Origin: Acidimicrobilacustris europaeus
GTDB taxonomy: Bacteria; Actinomycetota; Acidimicrobiia; Acidimicrobiales; Acidimicrobilacustridaceae
Length of the DNA: 64,000 nucleotides
Assembly (NCBI GenBank): GCA_965194515.1
Contig: OZ239146.1
Coordinates: 2,046,001 to 2,110,000 of the forward strand
Direction: 5' to 3'
The position numbers and the translations under genes are program-made. Shown here piece after piece: positions 25,343 through 33,749 of this stretch. Under the pieces are notes generated by a model. That model ran no database searches. It worked only from the letters and a program-made list of their open reading frames with translations, and was not told the DNA's origin. Position 1 is the stretch's first letter; the number at the start of each line of letters is the position of its first letter.

Positions 25343-25348
25343 ACGCTA
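25343..25348 (-). promoter_or_regulatory. -10 box TAGCGT of the ATP-grasp gene
   Basis: It ends 6 nt before ATG 25336 on the minus strand. It lies just past the terminator of the upstream DUF4190-like gene, so the ATP-grasp gene has its own promoter. Confidence 0.5.
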
Positions 25349-25366
25349 GCGATTGTGCCGGACGCG

Positions 25367-25395
25367 ACAGAGCCCGGCACAAGACCGGGCTCTGT
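25367..25395 (-). terminator. Terminator of the DUF4190-like gene
   Basis: A perfect 11-bp stem (ACAGAGCCCGG/CCGGGCTCTGT) encloses a 7-nt loop. It lies 26 nt after the stop of the upstream minus-strand gene. No clear T-run follows, so termination strength is uncertain. Confidence 0.65.
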
Positions 25396-25421
25396 GCGAA
25401 TTTCAGGAACAATCAAAAAGG

Positions 25422-26108
25422 TCAGTTGAACCAATTTTCAACACTGGTGATTTCGCACTTCACTGAAGGTGATGTCACATCTTCGAAACTTGAAATCTCC
25501 ACAAGTTTCGAGCGATTCGGGGGAATCGTTTCCGGGAATGACGAGCCACTGTCGATCAATGTGCCCGAGCCGGAGCGGAACTCGTAGTTGAAGATGTAGT
25601 TCTTCTCACCCGAAGTTTTGTTCGTGACTTTGATCGTCATTTCCGGTGAACCAAACGTGTCGTCAACCGCACACTTTTCAACGGTCACGTTGTAGTCGGA
25701 TGCATTCGCTTCTCCCGACCAGTTCTTCACCGAATCGGAGATTGAGTCGGATGCCTGATCAGCAGCAAAGACAACTAATACAAGGAACAGGATCGAAGCG
25801 ATTGTCCCGACAGCGCCGAGCACGATGCCGGCAATCGACATGCCCTTACCGGTACCGCCCATTTCGTTCGACTTCTTCAGTCCCAAGAAACCAAAGATGA
25901 TGGCGAGGACGCCGGCGATCGGGCCGAGACACACAAAGGTCAAGATACCGAGCACAAGGGCAGCGATCGCTAATCCGTTGTTCGGACTAGACGCACCACC
26001 AACCGGTGGGACCGGTGACGCTGGCGGTGTAGGTGGAGCAGGTGGAGGTGGCGGTGGTGTATTTCCCGGTGGCGGTGGCGGTGGCGGTGGTGGCGGTGCG
26101 TCAGTCAT
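25422..26108 (-). CDS. Proline-rich DUF4190-like membrane protein
   Basis: A 228-residue protein. Residues 1-40 are a low-complexity proline region including a run of ten prolines. Two membrane helices follow (about 45-70 and 88-115), separated by GLKKSNEMGGTGKGMSIAGI, as in DUF4190 domains. The C-terminal part (about 125-228) is a predicted extracytoplasmic beta domain with two cysteines, similar in outline to DUF4352-type exported domains. GGGGAGA precedes the ATG. The function is unknown. The proline run would need EF-P for smooth translation. Confidence 0.75.
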   Translation of the reverse strand: MTDAPPPPPPPPPPGNTPPPPPPAPPTPPASPVPPVGGASSPNNGLAIAALVLGILTFVCLGPIAGVLAIIFGFLGLKKSNEMGGTGKGMSIAGIVLGAVGTIASILFLVLVVFAADQASDSISDSVKNWSGEANASDYNVTVEKCAVDDTFGSPEMTIKVTNKTSGEKNYIFNYEFRSGSGTLIDSGSSFPETIPPNRSKLVEISSFEDVTSPSVKCEITSVENWFN

Positions 26109-26219
26109 TTGTTCTCCCCGAAGAACTCAGTCGGCGCCGGCGCGCCGATGAGCGCACGATAGTTCCCTGCGCTGAAGCATGACGAGGAAACAGTCACACC
26201 CCGGATGCGACGAAAGAAC

Positions 26220-26747
26220 TCAGGCGCGCTCGGCCCAAAAGACCGTCCATGACGGCCACGACGCGGGCACGGTGCCCAAACCATCGTGATTCTTTGGCCA
26301 CTCCGCAGGCGCCATCGAGAGCGGTGATGTCGGAGCTTGCTCCCCATACCAAAGTTCATGAATTCGACGAACGAAGAACCAACTGCCGTCGCGCCGCTCG
26401 TAGGTGTCGCGATAAAGAATGAATTGGTGTATCCAGCGCTCGCCATCTTGGATCTGCGCATGGCAATACACCTGGCCAGTTGCATGATCAGCATCAACCA
26501 CATCAATCGCGTGCGTGCCCACGTTCAGCATCGAAATTCCGACAGCACCAAGCGAATCCTCGAACGATGCCCGCAATGCCTCGCGTCCGAAGGTGTCGCG
26601 ACCAACACGAACGTCGTCAACAAATAGTTCGACCAAAGCGTCGAGATCGCGGGAATCGACCGCAACGGCGTAGTGCGAAGCCAACTGGCGAATTTCTTCG
26701 AATGCCAAAAGACGTTCGACGGTGGCGGAAAGTTCCTCGGATGCCAT
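26220..26747 (-). CDS. SnoaL/NTF2-like protein
   Basis: A 175-residue protein of the NTF2-like fold, SnoaL_4 type. The N-terminal helix (ATVERLLAFEEIRQLASHYAVAVDSRDLDALVELFVDDV), strands around GTHAIDVVDADHATGQVYCHAQ, and ILYRDTYERRDGSWFFVRR match the conical barrel of small ring-hydroxylating, isomerase or dehydratase-like proteins. The catalytic role cannot be told. The frame continues upstream over the divergent LLM gene, but ATG 26747 with its own promoter box is the sensible start. Confidence 0.82.
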   Translation of the reverse strand: MASEELSATVERLLAFEEIRQLASHYAVAVDSRDLDALVELFVDDVRVGRDTFGREALRASFEDSLGAVGISMLNVGTHAIDVVDADHATGQVYCHAQIQDGERWIHQFILYRDTYERRDGSWFFVRRIHELWYGEQAPTSPLSMAPAEWPKNHDGLGTVPASWPSWTVFWAERA

Positions 26748-26753
26748 GCAGGG

Positions 26754-26759
26754 AGCGTA
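26754..26759 (-). promoter_or_regulatory. -10 box TACGCT of the SnoaL-like gene
   Basis: The box lies 6 nt before ATG 26747 on the minus strand, in the 62-bp gap shared with the divergent LLM oxidoreductase. Confidence 0.5.
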
Positions 26760-26797
26760 CGACGGTACGAACCGCAGCGTCCGCATTCGATGCGCCG

Positions 26798-26803
26798 TAA
26801 TCT
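26798..26803 (+). promoter_or_regulatory. -10 box TAATCT of the LLM gene
   Basis: The box lies 6 nt before ATG 26810, facing the SnoaL-gene box 38 bp away. Confidence 0.5.
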
Positions 26804-26809
26804 CCAACC

Positions 26810-27778
26810 ATGGCCGATCGCACCCACGCCTCCAACGTTTTTGCTGACGGATCGATCTCGCTTCGCCTCTATCCCCATAATGAACTCGCCGCGGTCGACA
26901 TCGTTGATCAGTTATGCGCTCAGGCGGCCATAGCGACAGACAACAGCTTCGATGGGGTGATGACGTCAGAACACCACGGCGGATTCGCTGGCTATCTCCC
27001 GAATCCGTTGCAAACCAGCGGGTTCCAACTCTCAGCGATGTCGAGGGGATGGGCAGCTGCCTGTCCCGTTCTGTTGCCGCTTCGGCCGGTCGCAATGCTG
27101 GCCGAGGAAGTTGCTTGGCTCGATGCCCGTTTCCCTGGTCGTGTCGGAATCGGCGTGGGCTCAGGTTCGTTGCCTCTCGACTTCGAAGCGATGGACATCG
27201 ACCAAAGCACTGCAGTCGATGTCTTCAAGCGCGACCTTCCCCGTCTCGTCAGCATGCTGGCAGGCCGCGACCTTGGGGTAATCGATGGCGATCGGGCATT
27301 GCGCGAACTCACCGACCGATCGATCCCCGTCATCAGTACAGCAATGAGCAGCGCTGCGGTTCGGCGCGCCGCCAATGCAGGCGCCGGAATCATTTTTGAC
27401 GGTGGCAGCAACCCTGATCGACTGCGAACTCTCTCCGATGCTTATGTCGAAGCCGGTGGCCAAGCTCCACGCATTCTGATCCGTCGTGTGTGGTTGGGTT
27501 CACCGCCCAAAGCGGCGTTTGAAGCGCAGTTTGAGGTGTACCAGAGCTACTCGCCGACGGAAGCACTTTCGCATTGGCGCGACAACGGTTGGATATGTGG
27601 CGATGATGCTGCCTCGCTGGCTGCCGAACTCGCTGAAGCGATGCGAACAACGAACTCCACGTGCCTCAACCTGCGGATCCATGCCCCCGGCATTGCTGCC
27701 GACGCGGCACGCGAGCAAATTACTGCGCTTGGATCCGAGGTGCTCCCCCGCTTACGAGACCTTCTCGCAAACGGTTGA
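26810..27778 (+). CDS. LLM-class flavin-dependent oxidoreductase
   Basis: A 322-residue luciferase-like monooxygenase/oxidoreductase, more diverged than the one at 19.5 kb. Family traits are SFDGVMTSEHHGGFAGYLPNPLQ near residue 45, LRPVAMLAEEVAWLDARFPGRVGIGVGSG in the barrel, and a later GAGIIFDGGSNPDRL loop. It is divergent from a SnoaL-like gene, which is often found with oxidative catabolism or polyketide-type pathways (context inference). The cofactor (FMN or F420) and substrate are open. Confidence 0.85.
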   Translation: MADRTHASNVFADGSISLRLYPHNELAAVDIVDQLCAQAAIATDNSFDGVMTSEHHGGFAGYLPNPLQTSGFQLSAMSRGWAAACPVLLPLRPVAMLAEEVAWLDARFPGRVGIGVGSGSLPLDFEAMDIDQSTAVDVFKRDLPRLVSMLAGRDLGVIDGDRALRELTDRSIPVISTAMSSAAVRRAANAGAGIIFDGGSNPDRLRTLSDAYVEAGGQAPRILIRRVWLGSPPKAAFEAQFEVYQSYSPTEALSHWRDNGWICGDDAASLAAELAEAMRTTNSTCLNLRIHAPGIAADAAREQITALGSEVLPRLRDLLANG

Positions 27779-27782
27779 CAAC

Positions 27783-29663
27783 TTAGGCCTCGATGTCTTC
27801 AAGGTCCTGACGCACGAGAGTGCGGTAAAGGTCAGCGTACAAACCATCGGCGCTTAACAACTCTTCGTGGCGACCTCGCTCAACGATGTGACCTGACTCA
27901 AGAACGAGGATCTGGTCGGCACCAGTGATGGTCGAGAGTCGATGCGCAATCACTAACGCCGTTCGGCCTGCGAGCGCGGTAGCCAGCGCTTTTTGGACAA
28001 GCGATTCGTTTTCCGAATCGAGATGACTTGTTGCTTCGTCGAGAATAACGATCGCCGGCGCTTTCACCAGTACGCGCGCAATCGCCAAACGCTGCTTCTC
28101 GCCCCCAGAGAGGCGATGGCCCCGCTCGCCAACAACAGTGTTGTAACCGTCGGGAAGCGAAGCGATCACATCGTGGATCTGTGCGGCCTGACAGGCAGCA
28201 ACGATCTCAGCATCGGTGGCATCGTGTCGGGCGTAGCGAAGATTCTCGGCAATGGTGTCGTGGAACAGATGTGGGTCTTGCGACACCACGCCAACCGCAC
28301 CGCGCAGCGAATCGAGCGTGAGATCACGAACATCGTGACCATCGATACGCACAGAACCTTCGGTGACGTCGTACAAACGCGGCACCAGAGAACTCATTGT
28401 CGTTTTGCCCGCACCCGATGGGCCGACGAGTGCAATCAACTGCCCAGGAAGAATCGAAGCGGAGACGTCATGAAGAACCTCGGCACCAGGGCCATCGTCG
28501 ACCGACCCGCTCAACCCGATTTCGAGAGAAGCAAGCGACTCTTCCGCGCCCGACGGATAGCGGAAGGTGACGTGGTCAAACTCGACTGCACCCTTGGAAG
28601 GGGGAAGATCGATTGCATCTTCTTTGTCATCGAGCGAATTGCGAAGATCGAGGACTTCAAAAACGCGATCGAAGGAAACAAGTGCGGTCATGATGTCGAC
28701 ACGAGCGCTCGAGAGCGCGGTGAGCGGTTCATAGATGCGTGTCACCAATGCCGCTAATGCAACCAAGGTTCCGAGCGTGATCGCATCGGAAATAACCAGC
28801 TGTCCGCCGATCCAGTACACAAGAGCTGTTCCGATTGCGCCAACGAGAGCAAGTGCGATGAGAAAGGTGCGGCTGTACATCGCGCTCTGAATGCCAATGT
28901 CGCGGACTTCTGCTGCTCGATCGGAAAATTCCTTACTTTCACGCTTTCGATTTCCAAAAAGCTTCACCAAAAGTGCGCCCGAAACGTTGAAGCGTTCCGT
29001 CATCTGCGTGTTCATCACAGCGTTCAAGTCGAAACCACGACGCGTGATCGCCGACAACCGCCGCCCGACTCTCTTGGCGGGAATGATGAAGATCGGCAGC
29101 ACCAATATGCCAATAATCGTCAGGCGCCATTCCAAATAGAACATTGCGATCAATGTCGTGATTAACACGATGACGTTTGAAACAACCGAACCGAGGGTGG
29201 TGGTGACTGCCCGCTGCGCACCAATGACGTCGTTATTCAGTCGACTCATCAGTGCGCCAGTTTGAGTACGCGTGAAGAACCCAATTGGCATCGCCGATAC
29301 GTGATCGAACAACTTCACCCGAAGATCGAAAATCAGTCCTTCTCCGATGCGCGAGGAATAGAGGCGCTCAAGGAACGACATCGCGGAAGAAAAGACCGCC
29401 GCCGCGATGATGACCGCCGCAAGAACGTGCAATAGCCCGCGGTTGCCTTCGGGAATGGCTTTGTCGATGATCTGGCGAAACAACAGGGCCGGAGCAAGCC
29501 CAAGTAGCGCCTGGATCACGATGACGATCAGAAATGCTGTGATCGCCAATCGATACGGGCTGGTGTAGGAAAGAACTCGGAGGATTGTCCGGCGGCTGAG
29601 CGACTTACCGGCGATCGCGTCGCGGTTGCCGGCCATCATTGAATGGAGCGAACTAGGCATCAT
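27783..29663 (-). CDS. ABC transporter, fused permease and ATPase
   Basis: A 626-residue half-transporter of the exporter type: six membrane helices in the first 340 residues, then an ATPase domain. Visible motifs are Walker A GPSGAGKTT, the signature LSGGEKQRLAIARVL, Walker B AIVILDEATSHLD, and the H-loop ALVIAHRLS. It works as a dimer, probably a homodimer because no second half lies nearby; lipids or drugs are typical substrates. A TAGCCT box ends 9 nt before ATG 29663, but starts at 29660 or 29636 cannot be excluded. Confidence 0.92.
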   Translation of the reverse strand: MMPSSLHSMMAGNRDAIAGKSLSRRTILRVLSYTSPYRLAITAFLIVIVIQALLGLAPALLFRQIIDKAIPEGNRGLLHVLAAVIIAAAVFSSAMSFLERLYSSRIGEGLIFDLRVKLFDHVSAMPIGFFTRTQTGALMSRLNNDVIGAQRAVTTTLGSVVSNVIVLITTLIAMFYLEWRLTIIGILVLPIFIIPAKRVGRRLSAITRRGFDLNAVMNTQMTERFNVSGALLVKLFGNRKRESKEFSDRAAEVRDIGIQSAMYSRTFLIALALVGAIGTALVYWIGGQLVISDAITLGTLVALAALVTRIYEPLTALSSARVDIMTALVSFDRVFEVLDLRNSLDDKEDAIDLPPSKGAVEFDHVTFRYPSGAEESLASLEIGLSGSVDDGPGAEVLHDVSASILPGQLIALVGPSGAGKTTMSSLVPRLYDVTEGSVRIDGHDVRDLTLDSLRGAVGVVSQDPHLFHDTIAENLRYARHDATDAEIVAACQAAQIHDVIASLPDGYNTVVGERGHRLSGGEKQRLAIARVLVKAPAIVILDEATSHLDSENESLVQKALATALAGRTALVIAHRLSTITGADQILVLESGHIVERGRHEELLSADGLYADLYRTLVRQDLEDIEA

Positions 29664-29722
29664 GGTGGGTTCAGGCTACGGCCCTAAACGCGCTACCGGC
29701 GCCTTGAAGGCGCCGGCGTTGG

Positions 29723-29812
29723 TGGCGGAAAGTGAGGGATTCGAACCCTCGGTGACCCGAAGGCCACAACGGCTTTCGAGGCCGCCCCATTCGTCCGCTC
29801 TGGCAACTTTCC
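29723..29812 (-). tRNA. tRNA-Ser (anticodon CGA)
   Basis: The acceptor is GGAAAGT/ACTTTCC with encoded CCA. The anticodon loop CTCGAAA gives CGA, which reads TCG codons. A long variable arm and T arm GAGGG-TTCGAAT-CCCTC are present, typical of a class II tRNA. It lies 62 nt after the tadA stop on the same strand. Confidence 0.96.
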
Positions 29813-29874
29813 GTCTTCGACACTAGTGGCCGCCCTTCGAAGGGGGCCAACGCGGGTCTGGTGCGGGTTCTGGG

Positions 29875-30348
29875 TCAGCGAAGACCAGCAAAGTAGGAAG
29901 ACAGCAATTCGCTGCACTCCTCGACCCGCACATCGGAAGTCGTCGCGAACTCATGATTGAGTCGAGGATCGCTGCCCAAGTGATACAGCGAACCGCACGC
30001 ACCGTTTTCGTAGCTGCGAGCGCCAAATACGACACGTCCGACGCGGGCATTGACCATGAGGCCAGCACACATCGCGCACGGTTCGAGCGTGACCACCACC
30101 GTGGCGTTCTCGAGTCGCCAGGAACCAACCGCGGCAGCCGCATCGCGAACAGCCAGAAGTTCCGCGTGCGAAGTGGGGTCTTGGGACTGTTCACGCTCGT
30201 TATGACGTTGAGCGACGACCTTGCCATCGATCACAACAACGGCGCCGATCGGAACTTCACCCTTCTTGCCCGCGAGTCGCGCTTGTTCGAGCGCGAGGCC
30301 CATGAGGTCGTGATCGGAGAGTGCGGGGGCATCGACTGCGTCTCCCAT
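29875..30348 (-). CDS. tadA: tRNA-specific adenosine deaminase
   Basis: A 157-residue zinc deaminase that converts A34 of tRNA-Arg(ACG) to inosine, allowing it to read CGU, CGC and CGA. Zinc and catalytic residues are H61-A-E63 and the P90-C-A-M-C94 motif. ATG 30348 has GGAG 7 nt upstream. The frame continues into the upstream tRNA-Ser gene and is not used there. Both flanking genes on this strand are tRNA-Ser genes, so the mRNA may be processed out of a mixed tRNA-mRNA transcript. Confidence 0.95.
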   Translation of the reverse strand: MGDAVDAPALSDHDLMGLALEQARLAGKKGEVPIGAVVVIDGKVVAQRHNEREQSQDPTSHAELLAVRDAAAAVGSWRLENATVVVTLEPCAMCAGLMVNARVGRVVFGARSYENGACGSLYHLGSDPRLNHEFATTSDVRVEECSELLSSYFAGLR

Positions 30349-30382
30349 TTCGTCTCCGATCACGTTTCTCTCAAAGCAGTTT

Positions 30383-30470
30383 TGGCGGAGGGAGTGGGAT
30401 TCGAACCCACGGTGAGTTTCCCCACACACGCTTTCCAAGCGTGCCGATTCGGCCGCTCTCGCACCCCTCC
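30383..30470 (-). tRNA. tRNA-Ser (anticodon GGA)
   Basis: The acceptor is GGAGGGG/TCCCTCC with encoded CCA. Anticodon stem CACGC/GCGTG holds loop TTGGAAA, giving anticodon GGA. The variable arm is long. Its 3' end lies 34 nt before the tadA start codon. Confidence 0.96.
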
Positions 30471-30515
30471 CGGGGACCAGCCGGCAGGGCCGAATGGCAT
30501 TCCAGTCCGACAGGG

Positions 30516-30521
30516 TATCGT
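30516..30521 (+). promoter_or_regulatory. -10 box TATCGT of the SRP RNA gene
   Basis: It ends 7 nt before position 30529, where the long closing helix of the SRP RNA begins. It agrees with a transcription start at 30528-30529. Confidence 0.45.
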
Positions 30522-30528
30522 TCCTCCA

Positions 30529-30664
30529 GACCCGCTCTCGCGTGTGGCGGTCGGGTCCTGTGCAATCGGAACCCGCGAATCGAGTCAGGGCCGGAAGGCA
30601 GCAGCTCTCAACGGGACCACCGATGTGCCGCAGGTCGCCTGACCGTCACACGGGGGAGCGGGTC
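30529..30664 (+). ncRNA. ffs: Signal recognition particle RNA (4.5S type)
   Basis: The Ffh-binding domain IV is clear: GTCAGGGCCGGAAGGCAGCA at about 30584-30603, with flanking stems ATCGG/CCGAT and CCTG/CAGG. Helix GGTCGGG (30549-30555) pairs with CCTGACC (30638-30644), which would give a 96-nt core. The flanking 20 nt on each side (30529-30548 and 30645-30664) pair with each other with one mismatch, so the transcript is probably about 136 nt. The RNA acts with Ffh and FtsY in co-translational membrane targeting. It stands directly before dnaX-ybaB-recR, a common bacterial order. Confidence 0.9.
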
Positions 30665-30719
30665 GTTTCGCGCCCCAAACCCGATCCAACTTCGGGCGAT
30701 GGCAGTCCCAGCCGATCGG

Positions 30720-30725
30720 TAGGCT
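30720..30725 (+). promoter_or_regulatory. -10 box TAGGCT of dnaX
   Basis: The box ends 7 nt before ATG 30733. No Shine-Dalgarno is present, which predicts a leaderless dnaX message. Confidence 0.55.
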
Positions 30726-30732
30726 CGCCCCG

Positions 30733-32703
30733 ATGTCCTACCAGTCGCTCTACCGCCGTTACCGCCCGACCCGCTTCAGCGAGGTCCGTGGTCAAGAGCA
30801 CCTCGTCTCGGCACTTCGCAACGCCGTCACCGAAGACCGACTCGGTCACGCATACCTCTTCTCTGGGCCCCGCGGTACAGGCAAGACCTCTACCGCTCGC
30901 ATCTTGTCCAAGGTCCTCAACTGCGAGAACCCAGCCGGGGGCGAACCCTGCTGCGTGTGCGACTCCTGCCTTTCAATCGATGCCGGCACCAGTTTCGATG
31001 TGCACGAACTCGACGCCGCCTCCAATAACGGTGTCGATGCGATTCGCGATCTCATTTCAAGTGCGTCGCTCGCAACTCCCGGCCGTTACAAGGTGTACAT
31101 CCTCGATGAAGTCCACATGCTCTCGACTGCCGCGTCGAACGCATTGTTGAAGACGCTCGAAGAACCGCCTTCGCATGTCATCTTCGTGTTGGCCACCACC
31201 GACCCCCAGAAGGTGCTGCCCACCATCCGCAGTCGCACGCAACATTTCGAAGTTCATTTACTTTCGGCTGCCGATCTCGAAGGACTTGTCGACCACGTCG
31301 TTGCCGATGCTGGTCTTGAACTTTCACCCGAAGGCCGCACCTATGTCTTGCGCGTTGGCGCTGGCTCCGCACGCGACACACTTTCGGCACTCGATCGCGT
31401 TGTCGCCGCCGGCGGAATACCCGATTCCGAAGATGCCGTCGACGAACTTGTCGAAGCATTGTGCGAACGTGACACCGGTCGTGCGCTCATTGCCGTCGAA
31501 GGCGCGCTCTCTCGTGGTCGTAATCCACGCGTTCTTGGCGAAGCGCTCATTGCCCGACTTCGCGACGTGTTTCTTGCTTCGGTTGGCGCCGACCTTTCGC
31601 GTCTGACCGACACCGACCGCGCTCGCGCTACGGAACAAGGCCGTCGTCTCGGTGCTGCTGGCGCAACTCGCGCACTCGAATCACTCGGCGAAGCATTCGT
31701 TGGCATCCAAGACGCTCTCGACCCACGCATTCCACTTGAGGTCGCACTCGTACGTCTCACCCGCGACGATGCCGACGTTTCACTTTCGTCATTGGCCGAT
31801 CGCATCTCTCGTCTTGAACGCGGTGGCGCTGTTGCGGCCGTCGATCCTGCACTTGCGAGCCCTGGTCCGGCCCGCCCGACTGCACCGCCTCCTCCGGTTG
31901 CCAACGACGACACCGACGACGAACCCGCCGATGGCAGCGCAATGCCCGCAGCCGGTAGCCGTCCCGCCGATGTCGCTCGCCAAGAACTCGCTCGTCGCTC
32001 TGGCGCTGAAGAGGGCGGGCGCCCTGCGCGACCAGCCGCTCGTCCGGCGCCCGCCAGACCTGCACGACCCGCCCGGCCCGGTTCTGCGCCCGCAGCGTCG
32101 ACAACAAGTACTCCTGCCGCACCGGCACCTGAGCCAACGCCAACGCCTGAAGCACAAGCCGAACCAACGCCAACGCCTGAAGCACAAGCCGAACCAACGC
32201 CTGAGCCACAAGCTGCAGCACAACCAGCAGCCGACGCAACACCGGCTGCCGCACCAGCCCCAGCGCCTACGGGCGGAGTAATGCCCGCACTCGTCGACCT
32301 CACGCGCATCTGGAGCGACACGCTCCTTCCCTCCCTCCCCCAACGATCTCGCGCCCGGTTCTCTGGCGGCCATTGGGTCGAGGTCTCCGACGGTGTCGCC
32401 GTGTTCGGGCTTCCCAACGAACCGCACGCAACGCGCTGTGAAGAACTCCGCCCCGAGGTCGAGTCAATGTTGTCGGCGCATTTCGGCACAACTGTTCCCA
32501 TTCGACTCGTTGTCGATGGTTCGGCTCCCGATCCTTCAGCACCTCGCGTTGTCGCCGCTTCGCGCCGAGCCGCCGCCGACGAAAACCCAGTCGACGAATC
32601 CATCGACCTCGACGACCTCACGAATGCCCGAGGAACAGCGACTGCGGGCGTCGACCGCATCGCTGCTGTGTTCCCCGGCGCTTCACTCGTCGACGACGAA
32701 TAA
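30733..32703 (+). CDS. dnaX: DNA polymerase III gamma/tau subunit
   Basis: A 656-residue clamp-loader subunit. The AAA+ core has Walker A GPRGTGKTS at residues 45-53, a zinc site at C64, C73, C76 and C79, Walker B YILDEVHML, and the SRC-like sensor TIRSRTQHF. Domain III follows to about residue 365. A long Pro/Ala/Thr/Glu-rich linker with repeated EPTPTPEAQA units (about 375-515) leads to a C-terminal domain (about 518-600) that may contact polymerase alpha. The gene opens the dnaX-ybaB-recR unit. I see no obvious A-rich slippery site for making a short gamma form. Confidence 0.96.
   Translation: MSYQSLYRRYRPTRFSEVRGQEHLVSALRNAVTEDRLGHAYLFSGPRGTGKTSTARILSKVLNCENPAGGEPCCVCDSCLSIDAGTSFDVHELDAASNNGVDAIRDLISSASLATPGRYKVYILDEVHMLSTAASNALLKTLEEPPSHVIFVLATTDPQKVLPTIRSRTQHFEVHLLSAADLEGLVDHVVADAGLELSPEGRTYVLRVGAGSARDTLSALDRVVAAGGIPDSEDAVDELVEALCERDTGRALIAVEGALSRGRNPRVLGEALIARLRDVFLASVGADLSRLTDTDRARATEQGRRLGAAGATRALESLGEAFVGIQDALDPRIPLEVALVRLTRDDADVSLSSLADRISRLERGGAVAAVDPALASPGPARPTAPPPPVANDDTDDEPADGSAMPAAGSRPADVARQELARRSGAEEGGRPARPAARPAPARPARPARPGSAPAASTTSTPAAPAPEPTPTPEAQAEPTPTPEAQAEPTPEPQAAAQPAADATPAAAPAPAPTGGVMPALVDLTRIWSDTLLPSLPQRSRARFSGGHWVEVSDGVAVFGLPNEPHATRCEELRPEVESMLSAHFGTTVPIRLVVDGSAPDPSAPRVVAASRRAAADENPVDESIDLDDLTNARGTATAGVDRIAAVFPGASLVDDE
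32130..32213 (+). repeat. dnaX: In-frame 30-bp repeats in the dnaX linker
   Basis: Two near-identical 30-bp units, each coding EPTPTPEAQA-type residues, are followed by a shortened third copy. They stay in frame within the flexible linker, so copy number could vary without disrupting the clamp-loader core. Confidence 0.7.
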
Positions 32704-32736
32704 ACCCCCTACCCCTTCGCCCCTCCGGGAGCCCAC

Positions 32737-33150
32737 ATGTCAGATCAGTTCGATCTCGGTTCGATGTTGAGCCAGGCCATGGCCATGCAGCAGCAGTTCG
32801 AAGACGCCCGAGCCCAAGCAGCGGCACGCGAATTCATCGGACAAGCGGGCGGCGGCGCTGTCGCCATCCGCATCACCGGCGGCCTTCATGTACTCAACGT
32901 TTCAATCTCGCCAGAAGCTGTCGACCCTGTAGACGTACCAATGCTTGAAGACCTCGTGCTCGCAGCGTTTCACGATGCGCTTGCGCAGATCGACGCGATG
33001 CAACAAGAGGTGCTCGGCCCATTCCAAAACGCAGGCATGCCCGACCTTGGTGACCTCGGGGGCCTGGTCGACCTTGAAGCGCTCGGACTCTTCGGCACTT
33101 CCGACGACATCATCGAAATCGACACACCGAATCCCGGCGACCGCGCGTGA
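32737..33150 (+). CDS. YbaB/EbfC-family nucleoid-associated protein
   Basis: A 137-residue DNA-binding protein. The N-terminal helix (MLSQAMAMQQQFEDARAQAAAREFIG) and the core GGGAVAIRITGGLHVLNVSISPEAVDP match the YbaB fold, which dimerises and coats DNA. The C-terminal tail is longer and more acidic than in E. coli. GGGAG stands before the ATG. It sits between dnaX and recR, with the recR start overlapping its stop. Confidence 0.9.
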   Translation: MSDQFDLGSMLSQAMAMQQQFEDARAQAAAREFIGQAGGGAVAIRITGGLHVLNVSISPEAVDPVDVPMLEDLVLAAFHDALAQIDAMQQEVLGPFQNAGMPDLGDLGGLVDLEALGLFGTSDDIIEIDTPNPGDRA

Positions 33151-33749
33151 GCGTGTACGCCGGTCCGGTTCAGGACCTCATCGACGAACTCGGTCGGCTT
33201 CCTGGCGTTGGCCCAAAGTCGGCGCAACGCATTGCGTTTCACATTCTGAAACTTTCCACCGAGGACGCACTCAGAATCGCTACAGCAATTGCTGTCATGA
33301 AAGAGCGCGTCAGTTTCTGCACCATTTGTTTCAACATCTCCGAAGGAGACGCTTGCGGGATCTGTAGCGATACCCGTCGCGAAACAAGAGTGGTGTGTGT
33401 TGTTGAAGAACCTCGCGACATCGTCGCGGTTGAGAAGACCGGCGAATACCGAGGTCGCTATCACGTGCTGCAAGGAGCGATAAGCCCCATCGAAGGCATC
33501 GGCCCCGATCAGTTGCGCGTCAAAGAACTTCTTGCCCGCATCGAACCTGAAGGCATCGAAGAAGTCATTCTTTGCACGAACCCAAACATCGAAGGCGAAG
33601 CCACAGCGATGTACTTGGGCCGCTTACTGAAACCACTCGGCATTCGCGTCACACGAATTGCCAGCGGACTACCTGTCGGTGGCGACCTCGAGTACGCAGA
33701 CGAGCTCACACTCGGCCGCGCCCTCGAGGGTCGCCGCGACGTCGACTAA
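33147..33749 (+). CDS. recR: Recombination mediator RecR
   Basis: A 200-residue RecR. The order is helix-hairpin-helix (ELGRLPGVGPKSAQRIAFHIL, about 14-34), a C4 zinc finger (CTICFNISEGDACGIC, about 57-72), and a Toprim domain with VCVVEEPRD and NPNIEGEATAMYL. It acts in the RecFOR pathway of gap repair. The start GTG 33147 overlaps the ybaB stop (GTGA). Its stop directly abuts that of the convergent thiolase gene. Confidence 0.97.
   Translation: MSVYAGPVQDLIDELGRLPGVGPKSAQRIAFHILKLSTEDALRIATAIAVMKERVSFCTICFNISEGDACGICSDTRRETRVVCVVEEPRDIVAVEKTGEYRGRYHVLQGAISPIEGIGPDQLRVKELLARIEPEGIEEVILCTNPNIEGEATAMYLGRLLKPLGIRVTRIASGLPVGGDLEYADELTLGRALEGRRDVD

Noticed and set aside
31341..32660. 439-residue open frame on the minus strand opposite dnaX
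   Set aside because: It is rich in Ser, Ala and Arg with no domain, has no promoter or ribosome site, and mirrors the codon pattern of dnaX, as antisense frames in GC-rich DNA do.
30733..32703. Programmed frameshift in dnaX
   Set aside because: I found no A-rich slippery heptamer followed by a stable stem in the expected region.
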